A DNA stretch of 64,000 bases, taken from the NCBI GenBank assembly GCA_016841765.1, contig JAENYN010000011.1, forward strand, positions 34,455 to 98,454. Direction: 5' to 3'. This DNA comes from Guptibacillus hwajinpoensis. GTDB taxonomy: Bacteria > Bacillota > Bacilli > Bacillales > Bacillaceae_O. The notes under the pieces were generated by a model, which searched no databases, was not told the DNA's origin, and saw nothing but the letters and a program-made list of their open reading frames with translations. Made by a program: the position numbers and the translations under genes. Positions within the stretch are counted from its first letter, which is position 1, and each line of letters starts with the position of its first letter. This document shows, piece by piece, positions 1 to 7,987 of the stretch.

Positions 1-281
1 TAACCATCCTCCAATGCCCGGTCGATATTGTCAATCCCCGGACCTTCATCGGTGGCAGATATTTTGATTCCTACTTTATCCGCTCCGGTGATAGCTTCAA
101 AAGAAATTACACCTTTTTCTGCATGCACAAGGATGTTTTTTGAAAGCTCTGCTGCCGAAAGAACAATTTTGCTTTTATCCACTTCACCGAACCCGAGCCG
201 GTCAGCAAACTTTTTTGCTGAAACTCTGGCAAGGAAATAGTCCCATTCATTTGTTATTCTTTCAGTCACAAAAGTATCCAT
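1..281 (-). CDS. RsbT-like anti-sigma/serine kinase (3' end cut off by the window)
   Basis: The minus strand reads from ATG at 281 to the window edge (93 codons). The N-terminus resembles RsbT: 'ITNEWDYFLARVSAKKFADR', then 'LGFGEVDKSKIVLSAAELSKN' where RsbT has its N-box (SELARN), then 'TDEGPGI' matching the DxGxGI ATP-binding G1 box. The family are GHKL-fold switch kinases of the sigma-B stressosome that phosphorylate RsbS/RsbR-type STAS proteins. A GGAGGG ribosome binding site lies about 4 bases before the ATG. RsbT is about 133 aa, so roughly 40 residues are missing. It could be a paralogue rather than RsbT itself, because no RsbR/S/U neighbour is visible. Confidence 0.7.
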   Translation of the reverse strand, partial: MDTFVTERITNEWDYFLARVSAKKFADRLGFGEVDKSKIVLSAAELSKNILVHAEKGVISFEAITGADKVGIKISATDEGPGIDNIDRALEDG

Positions 282-549
282 TTGGCCCTCCATACACGTA
301 CGCTGCTTGATTTGTTATTTCGAAAGTTACTGATGCGGATTCCTGGTTAAGGTTATGTACCCATTACTATAAACCGATTAAACCATGCGGTCTTCAACAT
401 ACCACCCGGGAAGGGAAAGGGGAAGGGTGAAATGGCCTGTATCATTCAGAGTGTATGTGTTTGTTTTACCCCGGTACGGCGAGTAGCGGGGGGATGGGGG
501 CGCGATTTTGCGGAGGTTATGAGATCAGGTGTCGCAGGCAGGATTAGCG

Positions 550-768
550 GCGCGAAAACAGGTGGATATAGCGTGAAAAAACGCATTTGGCATGAAACGG
601 AACCTCTACGGCGCGAAACAGGAAAAGTTTGGCGCGGACTGGAAGATAAACGGCATGAAACCAGATTGCCAGCTGAGTCCCTGTCATTGCAGGGTGTGAA
701 AAATCATGGAATTAGCGTGAAATAAAACAAATTAAGCACGAAAACCGGATTCAACGGCGCAAAACCAA
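550..768 (+). repeat. 21-bp phased GC[A/G][T/C]GAAA repeat array (locus A)
   Basis: Between the divergent RsbT-like and GntR genes the motif GCGTGAAA or GC[A/G][T/C]GAAA recurs at about 550, 571, 590, 611, 632, 653, 694, 715, 736 and 757. The steps are 21 bp, apart from one of 19 and one double step of 41. The spacers are not conserved. An open frame across the array is explained by the 21 bp (7-codon) period and is not taken as a gene. Confidence 0.8.
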
Positions 769-853
769 ACCGCCAGACGTACAAAAAAAGACTGCCCTCC
801 CTGCAAATTGACCAATAATATATGAAATCCTATATATTTTTATAAAATTTATG

Positions 854-875
854 TTGAAATCATATATGATTTCAA
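854..875. promoter_or_regulatory. Perfect 22-bp palindrome, probable GntR operator
   Basis: A perfect inverted repeat with half-site TTGAAATCATA followed by its reverse complement ends 13 bases before the gntR ATG. A second, partial copy (ATATATGAAATC) lies near 819-830. Position and symmetry fit autorepression by the GntR protein encoded immediately downstream; this is inference from location. Confidence 0.6.
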
Positions 876-888
876 TTAAGATGAACTC

Positions 889-1566
889 ATGGAGAAGAAC
901 AATAGCAAACTAACAAAAAAAGAATACGCTTACAATATTATCAAAGAACGAATTCTTGACGGCACATATGCACCGGGGCACCGGGTTGTCATCGACCAGC
1001 TGTCGAAAGAAATCTACACGAGCGCAATCCCGATCAGGGAAGCGATCCGCCAGCTGGAGTCTGAGAACCTGATTGAATACAAGCAGTATTCCGGTGCTGT
1101 CGTCACCCCGATTGACGAAAATCAGTATCTTGAAGCGTTAACCGTTTTATCTGTGTTAGCGGCCCACGCCACCGCCCTTGGAGCACGGCACATTCCAAAA
1201 CAGCAAATCCGTGAATTGAAAAAAATAAATGAAAGGATGAAAATCGCGCTTGACGATTTCGACTTTGCCGCTTTTGGAAAACTAAACCGCGAATTCCACA
1301 TGCTGACGTATTCCTATTGTGATAACAGCTATCTGCTTGAACACATCCAGCAGGTCCACAGGAAGCTGGATTCGATCAGGAGAACTGGTGCAGCATTCGT
1401 CCCGCCAAGAGCAAGGGAATCCATAAGGGAACATGGCAGGATCATTGAGCTTCTAACCGAAAACGCTCCGTTTGAAGAGATTGAAAGATTTGTGAAACAG
1501 CATAAATTGAATACTGTTGAATCCTTTAAAAAAAGAAAAACAAAGTTGACATATCCTACCGTGTAG
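889..1566 (+). CDS. GntR family (FadR/FCD subfamily) transcriptional regulator
   Basis: 225 aa. The N-terminal winged helix-turn-helix (about residues 10-75) contains 'ILDGTYAPGHRVVIDQLSKE' and 'SAIPIREAIRQLESENLIE', the GntR signature. The C-terminal FCD domain has the expected ligand/metal histidine pattern ('LNREFHMLTY' near 135-145 and 'EHGRIIELL' near 190). Such proteins are usually effector-released repressors of the adjacent catabolic genes. It lies about 100 bp before the 4-hydroxyphenylacetate genes on the same strand, so it is the natural candidate to control them in response to 4-hydroxyphenylacetate or a ring-cleavage intermediate. The ribosome binding site is weak. A perfect 22 bp palindrome precedes it. 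Confidence 0.85.
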   Translation: MEKNNSKLTKKEYAYNIIKERILDGTYAPGHRVVIDQLSKEIYTSAIPIREAIRQLESENLIEYKQYSGAVVTPIDENQYLEALTVLSVLAAHATALGARHIPKQQIRELKKINERMKIALDDFDFAAFGKLNREFHMLTYSYCDNSYLLEHIQQVHRKLDSIRRTGAAFVPPRARESIREHGRIIELLTENAPFEEIERFVKQHKLNTVESFKKRKTKLTYPTV

Positions 1567-1662
1567 GAGGAGGTGCAATTTTTTTTCGATTAAATTAACT
1601 GAAAATTAGTAAGGTTTAGAATATTTTATCACTATAACAATAAAACGAAAGGCGGATGGGTT

Positions 1663-2589
1663 ATGAAAACATACGAAAAAGCAAAGGAACAATTCCGCGG
1701 GTCGATTGCACCGATCATTACACCGTTTGACGAAAATGGCATGGTTGATACCGCGACACTGGAAAATCTGGTGAACTGGCATATTGACAGCGGCAGTCAC
1801 GGCATCTCCGTAACGGGCACAACCGGAGAGCCGAGTTCCCTTACCTTAAAAGAAAGAGAGCTGGTCATGGAAACGGCCATCAAAGCTGCCAAAGGCAGGG
1901 TGCCGGTCATCCCGGGAACAGGTTCGACAAACCATGATGAAACGATGCATCTAACGAAGGCGGCTAAAGAAATGGGAGCCGATGGAGCGATGGTCATCGT
2001 CCCGTATTACAACAAACCTTCACAGCATGCCTTGTATAAGCATTTTAAAACAGTTGCGGATGCGGTTGATATTCCGATCATCATCTATAACATTCCCGGC
2101 AGGACAGCCGTGAATTTGGATGTCAAAACGCTGGCGCGCCTGAATGAAGACTGCGAGAACATTATCGGCGTAAAAGAGTCCAATAAGGACTTCGAACATG
2201 TCAACCGCGTTCTCCTGAACTGCGGCAGAGATTTCTTATTATTCTCAGGGATTGAGTTATTATGCTATCCAATGTTGGCAATAGGGGGGGCAGGGTACAT
2301 AAGTGCTACCGCAAATGTATTGCCGGGCCGGGTTGCAGATGTTTACAATGCCTGGGCTGAAGGTGACGTGAAGCGTGCCCAGGATCTGCATTATGATCTC
2401 ATGCCGCTGAATGATGTACTGTTCAAAGACACGAACCCGGCACCGCTGAAAGCCGCTCTGGGCATGATGGGCAAAATCGAGCCGCGCCTGAGGATGCCGA
2501 TGGATCTGCCGTCAAGTGAACTTCAGGAGGAAATCAGGGAAGTCCTTACGAGTTACGGATTAATTTCTACAGAAGTGGGGAGTCGATGA
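1663..2589 (+). CDS. DapA/NAL-superfamily aldolase, likely HpaI-type function
   Basis: 308 aa, full length for class I DapA-family lyases. Visible motifs: 'TGTTGE' (51-56), 'YYNKP' (115-119), 'YNIPGRT' with the catalytic Tyr at about 142, and 'GVKES' with the Schiff-base Lys at about 171. Although DapA-like, its position ahead of hpaG and hpaE suggests it is not the lysine-pathway enzyme. The inferred role is the last carbon-carbon cleavage of the homoprotocatechuate pathway, releasing pyruvate and succinic semialdehyde, in place of the unrelated class II HpaI of enterobacteria. The ribosome binding site is AAAGGCGG. The stop is 4 bp before hpaG. Substrate assignment is inference from context. 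Confidence 0.75.
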   Translation: MKTYEKAKEQFRGSIAPIITPFDENGMVDTATLENLVNWHIDSGSHGISVTGTTGEPSSLTLKERELVMETAIKAAKGRVPVIPGTGSTNHDETMHLTKAAKEMGADGAMVIVPYYNKPSQHALYKHFKTVADAVDIPIIIYNIPGRTAVNLDVKTLARLNEDCENIIGVKESNKDFEHVNRVLLNCGRDFLLFSGIELLCYPMLAIGGAGYISATANVLPGRVADVYNAWAEGDVKRAQDLHYDLMPLNDVLFKDTNPAPLKAALGMMGKIEPRLRMPMDLPSSELQEEIREVLTSYGLISTEVGSR

Positions 2590-2593
2590 GTTT

Positions 2594-3394
2594 ATGAAAA
2601 CAGCACGTTTTATTGCAGGTGGTAAAGAACATACAGGTGTATTATCCGCTGACGGGAAACAGGTGACGGCTGTATCGGGAAACAGCTGGAACCTTGAAGA
2701 TATTCAAGCATGGCTGCCGCCGGTCAAGCCCAACAAGGTGATCGGCCTGGCTCTGAACTTTGCTGACCACGCCGAGGAGCTCGGCCTTGAAAAGCCGGCT
2801 GAGCCTGTTCTGTTCATAAAGCCGAACTCAGCAATTGTCGGCCATAAAGCAGAAGTCTATTATCCGGACGGCGCAACATATATGCATTACGAAAATGAAC
2901 TGGCAGTGGTGATCGGCAAACATGGCCGCCAAATAAAGAAAGAAGAGGCCTACGATTATGTAAAAGGTTATACGATCGCCAATGACGTGACGGTCCGTGA
3001 CTTTGTGAATAATTATTACCGGCCGCCAGTCAGAGCGAAGGGCCACGATACGTTCGGCCCGCTCGGCCCTTACCTCGTCAGCAAGGATGAGGTGGCCGAT
3101 CCTGACAATCTTACCTTAAAGACATTTGTTAACGGTGAACTGAGACAGGAAGGCAATACCCGTGATCTCATCTACAAGATTCCTGATTTGATAGAGTTCA
3201 TCAGCTCCTTTATGACGCTGGAGCCGAATGACATCATTTTAACCGGAACGCCTAAAGGATTGTCCCATATTTATCCGGGTGATGAAGTAAGACTTGAAAT
3301 TGAGGGGGTGGGTGCTCTTGAAAACACAATCAAAGACGGCAGGCGGAACGTCGGCGCAGGCAGCAGCGGAAGTTATGCAGCACAAGAAAATTGA
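2594..3394 (+). CDS. hpaG: FAH-family HpaG-type decarboxylase/isomerase
   Basis: 266 aa with a single fumarylacetoacetate hydrolase fold. Metal ligands are visible as 'HYENELAVVIG' (E100, E102) and 'IANDVTVRD' (D131), followed by 'KGHDTFGPLGP' and 'ILTGTPKGL'. In the homoprotocatechuate pathway HpaG removes CO2 from 5-oxo-pent-3-ene-1,2,5-tricarboxylate and, in the fused E. coli enzyme, also isomerises the product. This gene has only one FAH unit, so it probably covers one of the two activities, or is a homo-oligomeric bifunctional enzyme. It follows the aldolase by 4 bp and overlaps hpaE, so the genes are co-transcribed. Confidence 0.85.
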   Translation: MKTARFIAGGKEHTGVLSADGKQVTAVSGNSWNLEDIQAWLPPVKPNKVIGLALNFADHAEELGLEKPAEPVLFIKPNSAIVGHKAEVYYPDGATYMHYENELAVVIGKHGRQIKKEEAYDYVKGYTIANDVTVRDFVNNYYRPPVRAKGHDTFGPLGPYLVSKDEVADPDNLTLKTFVNGELRQEGNTRDLIYKIPDLIEFISSFMTLEPNDIILTGTPKGLSHIYPGDEVRLEIEGVGALENTIKDGRRNVGAGSSGSYAAQEN

Positions 3395-4856
3395 TGATGT
3401 GCTCCATTATATTAACGGGGAATTCACCAGCTCCGCTTCAGGGGATGAGTTTGAAAATCGGAGCCCATTCACAAATGAAGTCCTTAACAGTATAGCAAGC
3501 GGCGGCAGGGAAGACATCAGTCGGGCGGCAGCAGCTGCACACGAAGCGTTCACCAGCGGTCCATGGAAAACGATGAAGCTGTCGGAACGGATGAAACTGA
3601 TCAACAAGATCGCTGACTTGATTGATGAAGAGGTCGAGAAAATCGCATACCTGGAAGCTCTTGATACAGGCCTCCCGATCAGCCAGACAAAGAAGATGAC
3701 GGCACGTGCAGCGGAAAATTTCCGTTTCTATGCAAGAATGGTTCAAACGAGATTGGTAGGCGAAGCATATCAAGTAGATGATGAGTTTATGAACTATACC
3801 ATGTATAAACCTGTCGGTGTGGCCGGGCTGATCACTCCCTGGAACGCTCCATATATGCTGGAGACGTGGAAAGTGGCGCCTGCACTTGCAACCGGGAATA
3901 CTGTTGTGCTGAAGCCGGCGGAGCTCTCGCCGCTGACAGCGAACAAACTGGCACAAATCATCGACAGGGCCGGTCTTCCGGCAGGGGTTTTCAATGTCGT
4001 CCACGGATTCGGGGAAACAGCGGGGGATGCGCTTGTGAGACATCCTGATGTCACCTTGATATCGTTTACGGGCGAAACGGTCACCGGCACAACCATAATC
4101 AAAAATGCCGCGGATACACTGAAGCGGACATCAATGGAACTTGGCGGCAAATCACCGCTCATCGTATTCGAGGATGCCGACTTTGACAGGGCACTTGATG
4201 CTGCCGTCTGGGGATTGTTCTCATTCAATGGGGAAAGATGTACAGCGAATTCAAGAGTCTTCCTACAGTCCTCTATTTATGATAAGTTCGTCAGCGCCCT
4301 GAAACAGCGTGTAAGAAACATCAAAATCGGAGACCCGATGGATCCGGAAACGCAGCTCGGACCGCTGATCGACCCGAATCACCAGGCTAAAGTGTCCGGT
4401 TATATAGAAACCGGCCGGGAAGAAGGATGCGACGTTTTCTCCTCCGAAATACCAGTAGAACTGAAACAGGGCAACTTTGTAAGCCCAACGCTGCTCCTGA
4501 ATGCAAGAAATGAAATGAAAGTTGCCCAGGAAGAGATTTTCGGGCCGGTCATGGCTGTCATCAAATTTGAAACCGAAGAAGAAGTCATCCGGATGGCAAA
4601 TGATGTGAAATACGGCCTTGCCGGTTATGTGTGGACGAATGACTTGAAACGCGGCCACCGTGTTGCACAGGCGGTGGAAGCCGGAATGCTCTGGATCAAT
4701 GCCCAGAATGTCCGCGACTTGCGCATTCCGTTCGGCGGCATGAAGGCAAGCGGAATCGGCAGGGAAGGCGGCCATTATGCGTTCGAGTTTTATACAGAAC
4801 CGAAAGTGATCCATGTAGCACTCGGGGAACATCATATCCCCCAGTTCGGAAAGTAA
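3375..4856 (+). CDS. hpaE: 5-carboxymethyl-2-hydroxymuconate semialdehyde dehydrogenase
   Basis: NAD-dependent aldehyde dehydrogenase, 493 aa from the ATG at 3375. Catalytic pieces: 'TPWNAP' (Asn near 157), 'ELGGKSP' (general-base Glu near 255), 'NGERCTANSR' (nucleophile Cys near 289) and 'EEIFGPV'. HpaE oxidises the ring-cleavage semialdehyde to 5-carboxymethyl-2-hydroxymuconate. The assignment rests on family and on the hpaG, hpaB and hpaD context. The start is uncertain: a TTG at 3318 has a better-placed AGGGGG site and would add 19 residues. Either start overlaps the end of hpaG, suggesting translational coupling. Confidence 0.85.
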   Translation: MQHKKIDDVLHYINGEFTSSASGDEFENRSPFTNEVLNSIASGGREDISRAAAAAHEAFTSGPWKTMKLSERMKLINKIADLIDEEVEKIAYLEALDTGLPISQTKKMTARAAENFRFYARMVQTRLVGEAYQVDDEFMNYTMYKPVGVAGLITPWNAPYMLETWKVAPALATGNTVVLKPAELSPLTANKLAQIIDRAGLPAGVFNVVHGFGETAGDALVRHPDVTLISFTGETVTGTTIIKNAADTLKRTSMELGGKSPLIVFEDADFDRALDAAVWGLFSFNGERCTANSRVFLQSSIYDKFVSALKQRVRNIKIGDPMDPETQLGPLIDPNHQAKVSGYIETGREEGCDVFSSEIPVELKQGNFVSPTLLLNARNEMKVAQEEIFGPVMAVIKFETEEEVIRMANDVKYGLAGYVWTNDLKRGHRVAQAVEAGMLWINAQNVRDLRIPFGGMKASGIGREGGHYAFEFYTEPKVIHVALGEHHIPQFGK

Positions 4857-4869
4857 AGTGAAAGTAAAG

Positions 4870-4897
4870 GCCGGGAGGGGGGGATCTTCCTCCCGGC
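4870..4897 (+). terminator. GC-rich hairpin after hpaE (no T-run)
   Basis: GCCGGGAGG pairs with CCTCCCGGC across a short loop. No U-tract follows, so it may be an mRNA-stabilising or processing hairpin rather than a true terminator. It separates the hpaG-hpaE group from the transporter group. Confidence 0.35.
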
Positions 4898-4964
4898 AAC
4901 CAAGGAAAGAATGATGGACACGAACGCTGTCTTGCTGAAAGACAGCAAGCGGTGACTCCTTTAA

Positions 4965-4978
4965 TGAAAATGCTTACA
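4965..4978. promoter_or_regulatory. Candidate cre (CcpA) site
   Basis: TGAAAATGCTTACA matches the B. subtilis cre consensus TGWAARCGYTWWCW at 13 of 14 positions. It lies 20 bp before the GTG of the FAD synthetase-like gene that opens the transporter group. Catabolite repression of aromatic uptake would make sense; unproven. Confidence 0.4.
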
Positions 4979-4998
4979 AAATGAAGAGGTGGAGTTGA

Positions 4999-5862
4999 GT
5001 GGAAACGATTTATCTGAAGCATGGTGATTCCGTAACATCCGAGAAAACACCTGCAGTTTTGGCTCTGGGCTTTTTTGACGGAGTCCACCTGGGCCATCAA
5101 AAGATCATCCGGACTGCCCGTACCATCGCAGATAAAAAGGGGCTTCCGCTTGCTGTAATGACATTTGATCCACATCCGCGTGAAGTAATGGGCCTCCGTG
5201 AAAAGACGGGACAGCATCTCACCCCTTTTCGGGAAAAAGCAGCTATTATGAAGCGGATGGGCGTCGACTTTCTTTACGTTGTTCATTTTAACAAAGAATT
5301 CGGGTCACTTACCCCTGAACAGTTTGTGCATTCATACATTATCAATTTACAGGCAAGGCATGTTACCGCAGGCTTCGATTTTACATACGGGCGCTGCGGC
5401 AAAGGAGATATGGAGCTACTGAGGCAACTAGGTGGGGGCATCTTCGGTGTGACGGTTGTTGAGAAGGTAGAGAGCCGAAGCAGAAAGATAGGTTCCACCC
5501 TGATCCGGGAGCTAGTATCCAGCGGCAGCGTAGCTAAGATTCCGCCCCTTCTTGGAAGCCATTATGAGGTGAAAGGAATGGCAAGCGGAGCAGCAAACTT
5601 ATCAGGATTCGGAAAAGGCTCGGGTATCATTAAGGTCGATTTCAGAGAGGACTTTGTGTTGCCGCCGCCCGGCCGCTACCGTGTCAATATATCGATTGGA
5701 AATGCGAATCAGCCAGGTGTTTGCATCATGACAAGGGGGAGGGGATCGATTTTTGTTCCGGCCCTGCCGGACAGAATAATTGGACGAACATGCCGCTTGG
5801 AATGGGTCGACAGATTATCGGATTTGACAGAATTGCCTCGGAAACAGGCAGTGGAAGCTTAA
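4999..5862 (+). CDS. FAD synthetase (FMN adenylyltransferase) family protein, RibF-like
   Basis: 287 aa from GTG at 4999 with an AGGTGGAG site 5 bases upstream. The N-terminal half is the nucleotidyltransferase of bifunctional RibF: 'ALGFFDGVHLGHQ' (about 22-34, the HxGH site), 'TFDPHPREV' and 'STLIRELV'. The C-terminal half aligns with the riboflavin kinase barrel only loosely ('LPPPGRYRVNI') and lacks the PTAN flavokinase motif, so kinase activity is probably lost. Its place in an operon with a flavin-dependent monooxygenase system suggests it boosts FAD supply for HpaB, which uses FADH2. Known: RibF does both reactions. Inferred: dedicated FAD formation here. Confidence 0.75.
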   Translation: METIYLKHGDSVTSEKTPAVLALGFFDGVHLGHQKIIRTARTIADKKGLPLAVMTFDPHPREVMGLREKTGQHLTPFREKAAIMKRMGVDFLYVVHFNKEFGSLTPEQFVHSYIINLQARHVTAGFDFTYGRCGKGDMELLRQLGGGIFGVTVVEKVESRSRKIGSTLIRELVSSGSVAKIPPLLGSHYEVKGMASGAANLSGFGKGSGIIKVDFREDFVLPPPGRYRVNISIGNANQPGVCIMTRGRGSIFVPALPDRIIGRTCRLEWVDRLSDLTELPRKQAVEA

Positions 5863-5890
5863 TCTTTTTTAAGGAGAAGGGGGAGAACGA

Positions 5891-7078
5891 ATGAAAAAGG
5901 CAACAGCTATACTGGTGAGTGTTTTTATACTTATCGCTCTGGCCGCATGTGGTGCTGAAACAAAGACGAAAACCACTTCAACAGGGGGAGACGGAGGGGA
6001 TGTCATTAAAATCGGGGGCATTTTTGCTGCCTCCGGCGGAGCGGCCCCATTAGGAAAAGGGGAGATGGACACCGCCAAGATGCTCGCTGAACAAATAAAT
6101 GAAGCCGGCGGCATAAATGGCAAAGAGGTGGAACTCATCGCTTATGACAGCAAGTCCGACCAAAATGAAGCGGTCCTTTCGATGAAGAAGCTTATTGAGC
6201 AGGACAAGGTCCTTGCGATTGTAGGAGGGACAACAAGCGGAAATACCCTTGCAATGCTGCCGCAGGCCATGAAAGCGAAAGTACCGTTCATTTCCCTGGC
6301 AGCAAGCAAGGAAATCAATAATCCTTCAGACGGGTCCAGCAGGGACTGGGTCTTCAAAACGGCGCAGGGTGATGACGTTGTCATTCCAAAAGTCCTTGAA
6401 TACTTGAAAAGCGAAAACCTGACAAAGGTTGCCTGGCTTAATGTCGCCAATTCATTCGGAACAAGCGGACATGAGGAATTTTTGCAGCTTGCACCGGATT
6501 TTGGGGTTGAAGCCGTAATCGAAGAGGAGTTCGAAGCGACCGTGAATGACGCCAAAGCGATGCTGACAAGAGTGAAGAAGGCCAAGCCTGATGCGGTCAT
6601 CATCTGGGGAACGGCACAAGAATCGGCAGTAGTCACAAAAAATATCCACCAGCTGAATATGGATATCCCTGTTATTGAAAGCCACGGCATCGCATCATCA
6701 AAGTTTCTTGAACTGGCCGGAGAAGCGGCAGAAGGAGTTGTGTTCCCGGCCGGCAGAATACTTGTGGCTGACCAGCTTCCGGATTCAGATAATCAAAAAG
6801 AGACGATCACAGCGTTCAAAAAAGACTTTGAAGAGAAATTCGATTATCCGGCAAGCGCCTTCGCAGGCCATGCCTGGGACGGAATTCAGATTATGAAACA
6901 GGCGATTGAGGAAGGCGGGGAAGACCGGGAGGCAATTAAAGAAGCCCTTACAAACACAAAAGACTTTGTCGGAATCAGCGGAATCTTCAATATGAGTGCG
7001 GAAGACCATAACGGTCTCGGCAGTGATTCCCTTATCATGATTGAAGTCAAGGACGGCAACTGGACTATTAAAGAATAA
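5891..7078 (+). CDS. Liv-type ABC transporter substrate-binding lipoprotein
   Basis: 395 aa. A lipoprotein signal peptide ends at 'ALAAC' (lipobox Cys near residue 20), followed by a T/G-rich linker and a type I periplasmic-binding fold ('IKIGGIFAASGGAAPLGKGE', 'INEAGGINGK'). It is the extracytoplasmic receptor of the importer encoded by the next four genes. The family includes receptors for branched-chain amino acids and aromatic acids; the surrounding genes point to 4-hydroxyphenylacetate or a relative. The ribosome binding site is AAGGAGAAGGGGG. Substrate is inference. Confidence 0.85.
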   Translation: MKKATAILVSVFILIALAACGAETKTKTTSTGGDGGDVIKIGGIFAASGGAAPLGKGEMDTAKMLAEQINEAGGINGKEVELIAYDSKSDQNEAVLSMKKLIEQDKVLAIVGGTTSGNTLAMLPQAMKAKVPFISLAASKEINNPSDGSSRDWVFKTAQGDDVVIPKVLEYLKSENLTKVAWLNVANSFGTSGHEEFLQLAPDFGVEAVIEEEFEATVNDAKAMLTRVKKAKPDAVIIWGTAQESAVVTKNIHQLNMDIPVIESHGIASSKFLELAGEAAEGVVFPAGRILVADQLPDSDNQKETITAFKKDFEEKFDYPASAFAGHAWDGIQIMKQAIEEGGEDREAIKEALTNTKDFVGISGIFNMSAEDHNGLGSDSLIMIEVKDGNWTIKE

Positions 7079-7091
7079 GGGGGGAGGGATT

Positions 7092-7973
7092 GTGGAGGTA
7101 CTCAGCCAGTTTATCCAATTGTTATTTTCGGGCATGACGATCGGCAGCATCTATGCTTTAATCGCCATCGGTTTTGTCGTCACCTATAACGTGACGGGGG
7201 TGTTGAATTTTGCCCAGGGGGAATTTGCGATGCTCGGTGCATTGATCAGCATTTCCCTGACAGGGATGGGGCTGCCGCTTTTGGCAGCCGTCGTCCTTGC
7301 TGTATTGATCGTGTCAGCTGTCGGAGCATTGTTTGAACGGACAGCGATTTACCCGGCAAGAGGTTCGTCCGTTCCGACCTTGATCATTATCACCATCGGT
7401 GTGTCAATTGCGTTAAGAGGGATTGCCATTTTGATTTGGGGAACCCAGCCACAATCCCTGCCGCCTTTTACAAAGAATGACCCGATCACCATATTTGAGG
7501 CGGTTCTGCTCCCACAGAGCCTCTGGGCCATCGGCATCTCACTCATCAGTGTGTTCATCATGGGTTATTTCTTCAATAAAACGTATATCGGAAAGGCTCT
7601 TACAGCGTGTGTTGTCAATAAGTTCGCCGCCAGGCTGATGGGGATCAATCCTGAAAAGATGTCCTTGATCACAATTGCAATCAGTGCTGGTGTTGGTGCA
7701 ATCGCCGGTATTATCATCGCTCCAATCTCAGGCGCCTCCTATAGCATGGGAATGATGCTCGGAATGAAAGCGTTTGTCGCGGCGGTCATCGGCGGACTTA
7801 CAAATGCGCCTGCTGCCGTAATCGGAGCATTCCTTATCGGCATTCTGGAAGCCTTCACGGAAGGGCTCTGGTCTTCCGGCTTGAAGGATGCCGTAAGTTT
7901 CGGCCTGCTGCTTCTGATTTTATTCTTCATGCCTAACGGATTGTTTGCAAAAGCCACCGGAAAACGGGTTTGA
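7092..7973 (+). CDS. ABC transporter permease, LivH type
   Basis: 293 aa from GTG at 7092, preceded by GGGGGGAGGG. It is an integral membrane protein with about eight hydrophobic segments. The opening 'LLFSGMTIGSIYALIAIGF' and 'GVLNFAQGEFAMLGA' are typical of LivH permeases, and 'GLTNAPAAVIGAFLIGILE' is near the C-terminus. It pairs with the LivM-type permease that follows; the stop codon overlaps the next gene's ribosome-binding region. Confidence 0.87.
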   Translation: MEVLSQFIQLLFSGMTIGSIYALIAIGFVVTYNVTGVLNFAQGEFAMLGALISISLTGMGLPLLAAVVLAVLIVSAVGALFERTAIYPARGSSVPTLIIITIGVSIALRGIAILIWGTQPQSLPPFTKNDPITIFEAVLLPQSLWAIGISLISVFIMGYFFNKTYIGKALTACVVNKFAARLMGINPEKMSLITIAISAGVGAIAGIIIAPISGASYSMGMMLGMKAFVAAVIGGLTNAPAAVIGAFLIGILEAFTEGLWSSGLKDAVSFGLLLLILFFMPNGLFAKATGKRV

Positions 7974-7987
7974 AAGGAGAAGATGGC

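Noticed and set aside
432..725. 97-codon plus-strand ORF
   Set aside because: It lies across the 21-bp repeat array; the 7-codon period keeps the frame open. No ribosome binding site and no protein-like pattern.
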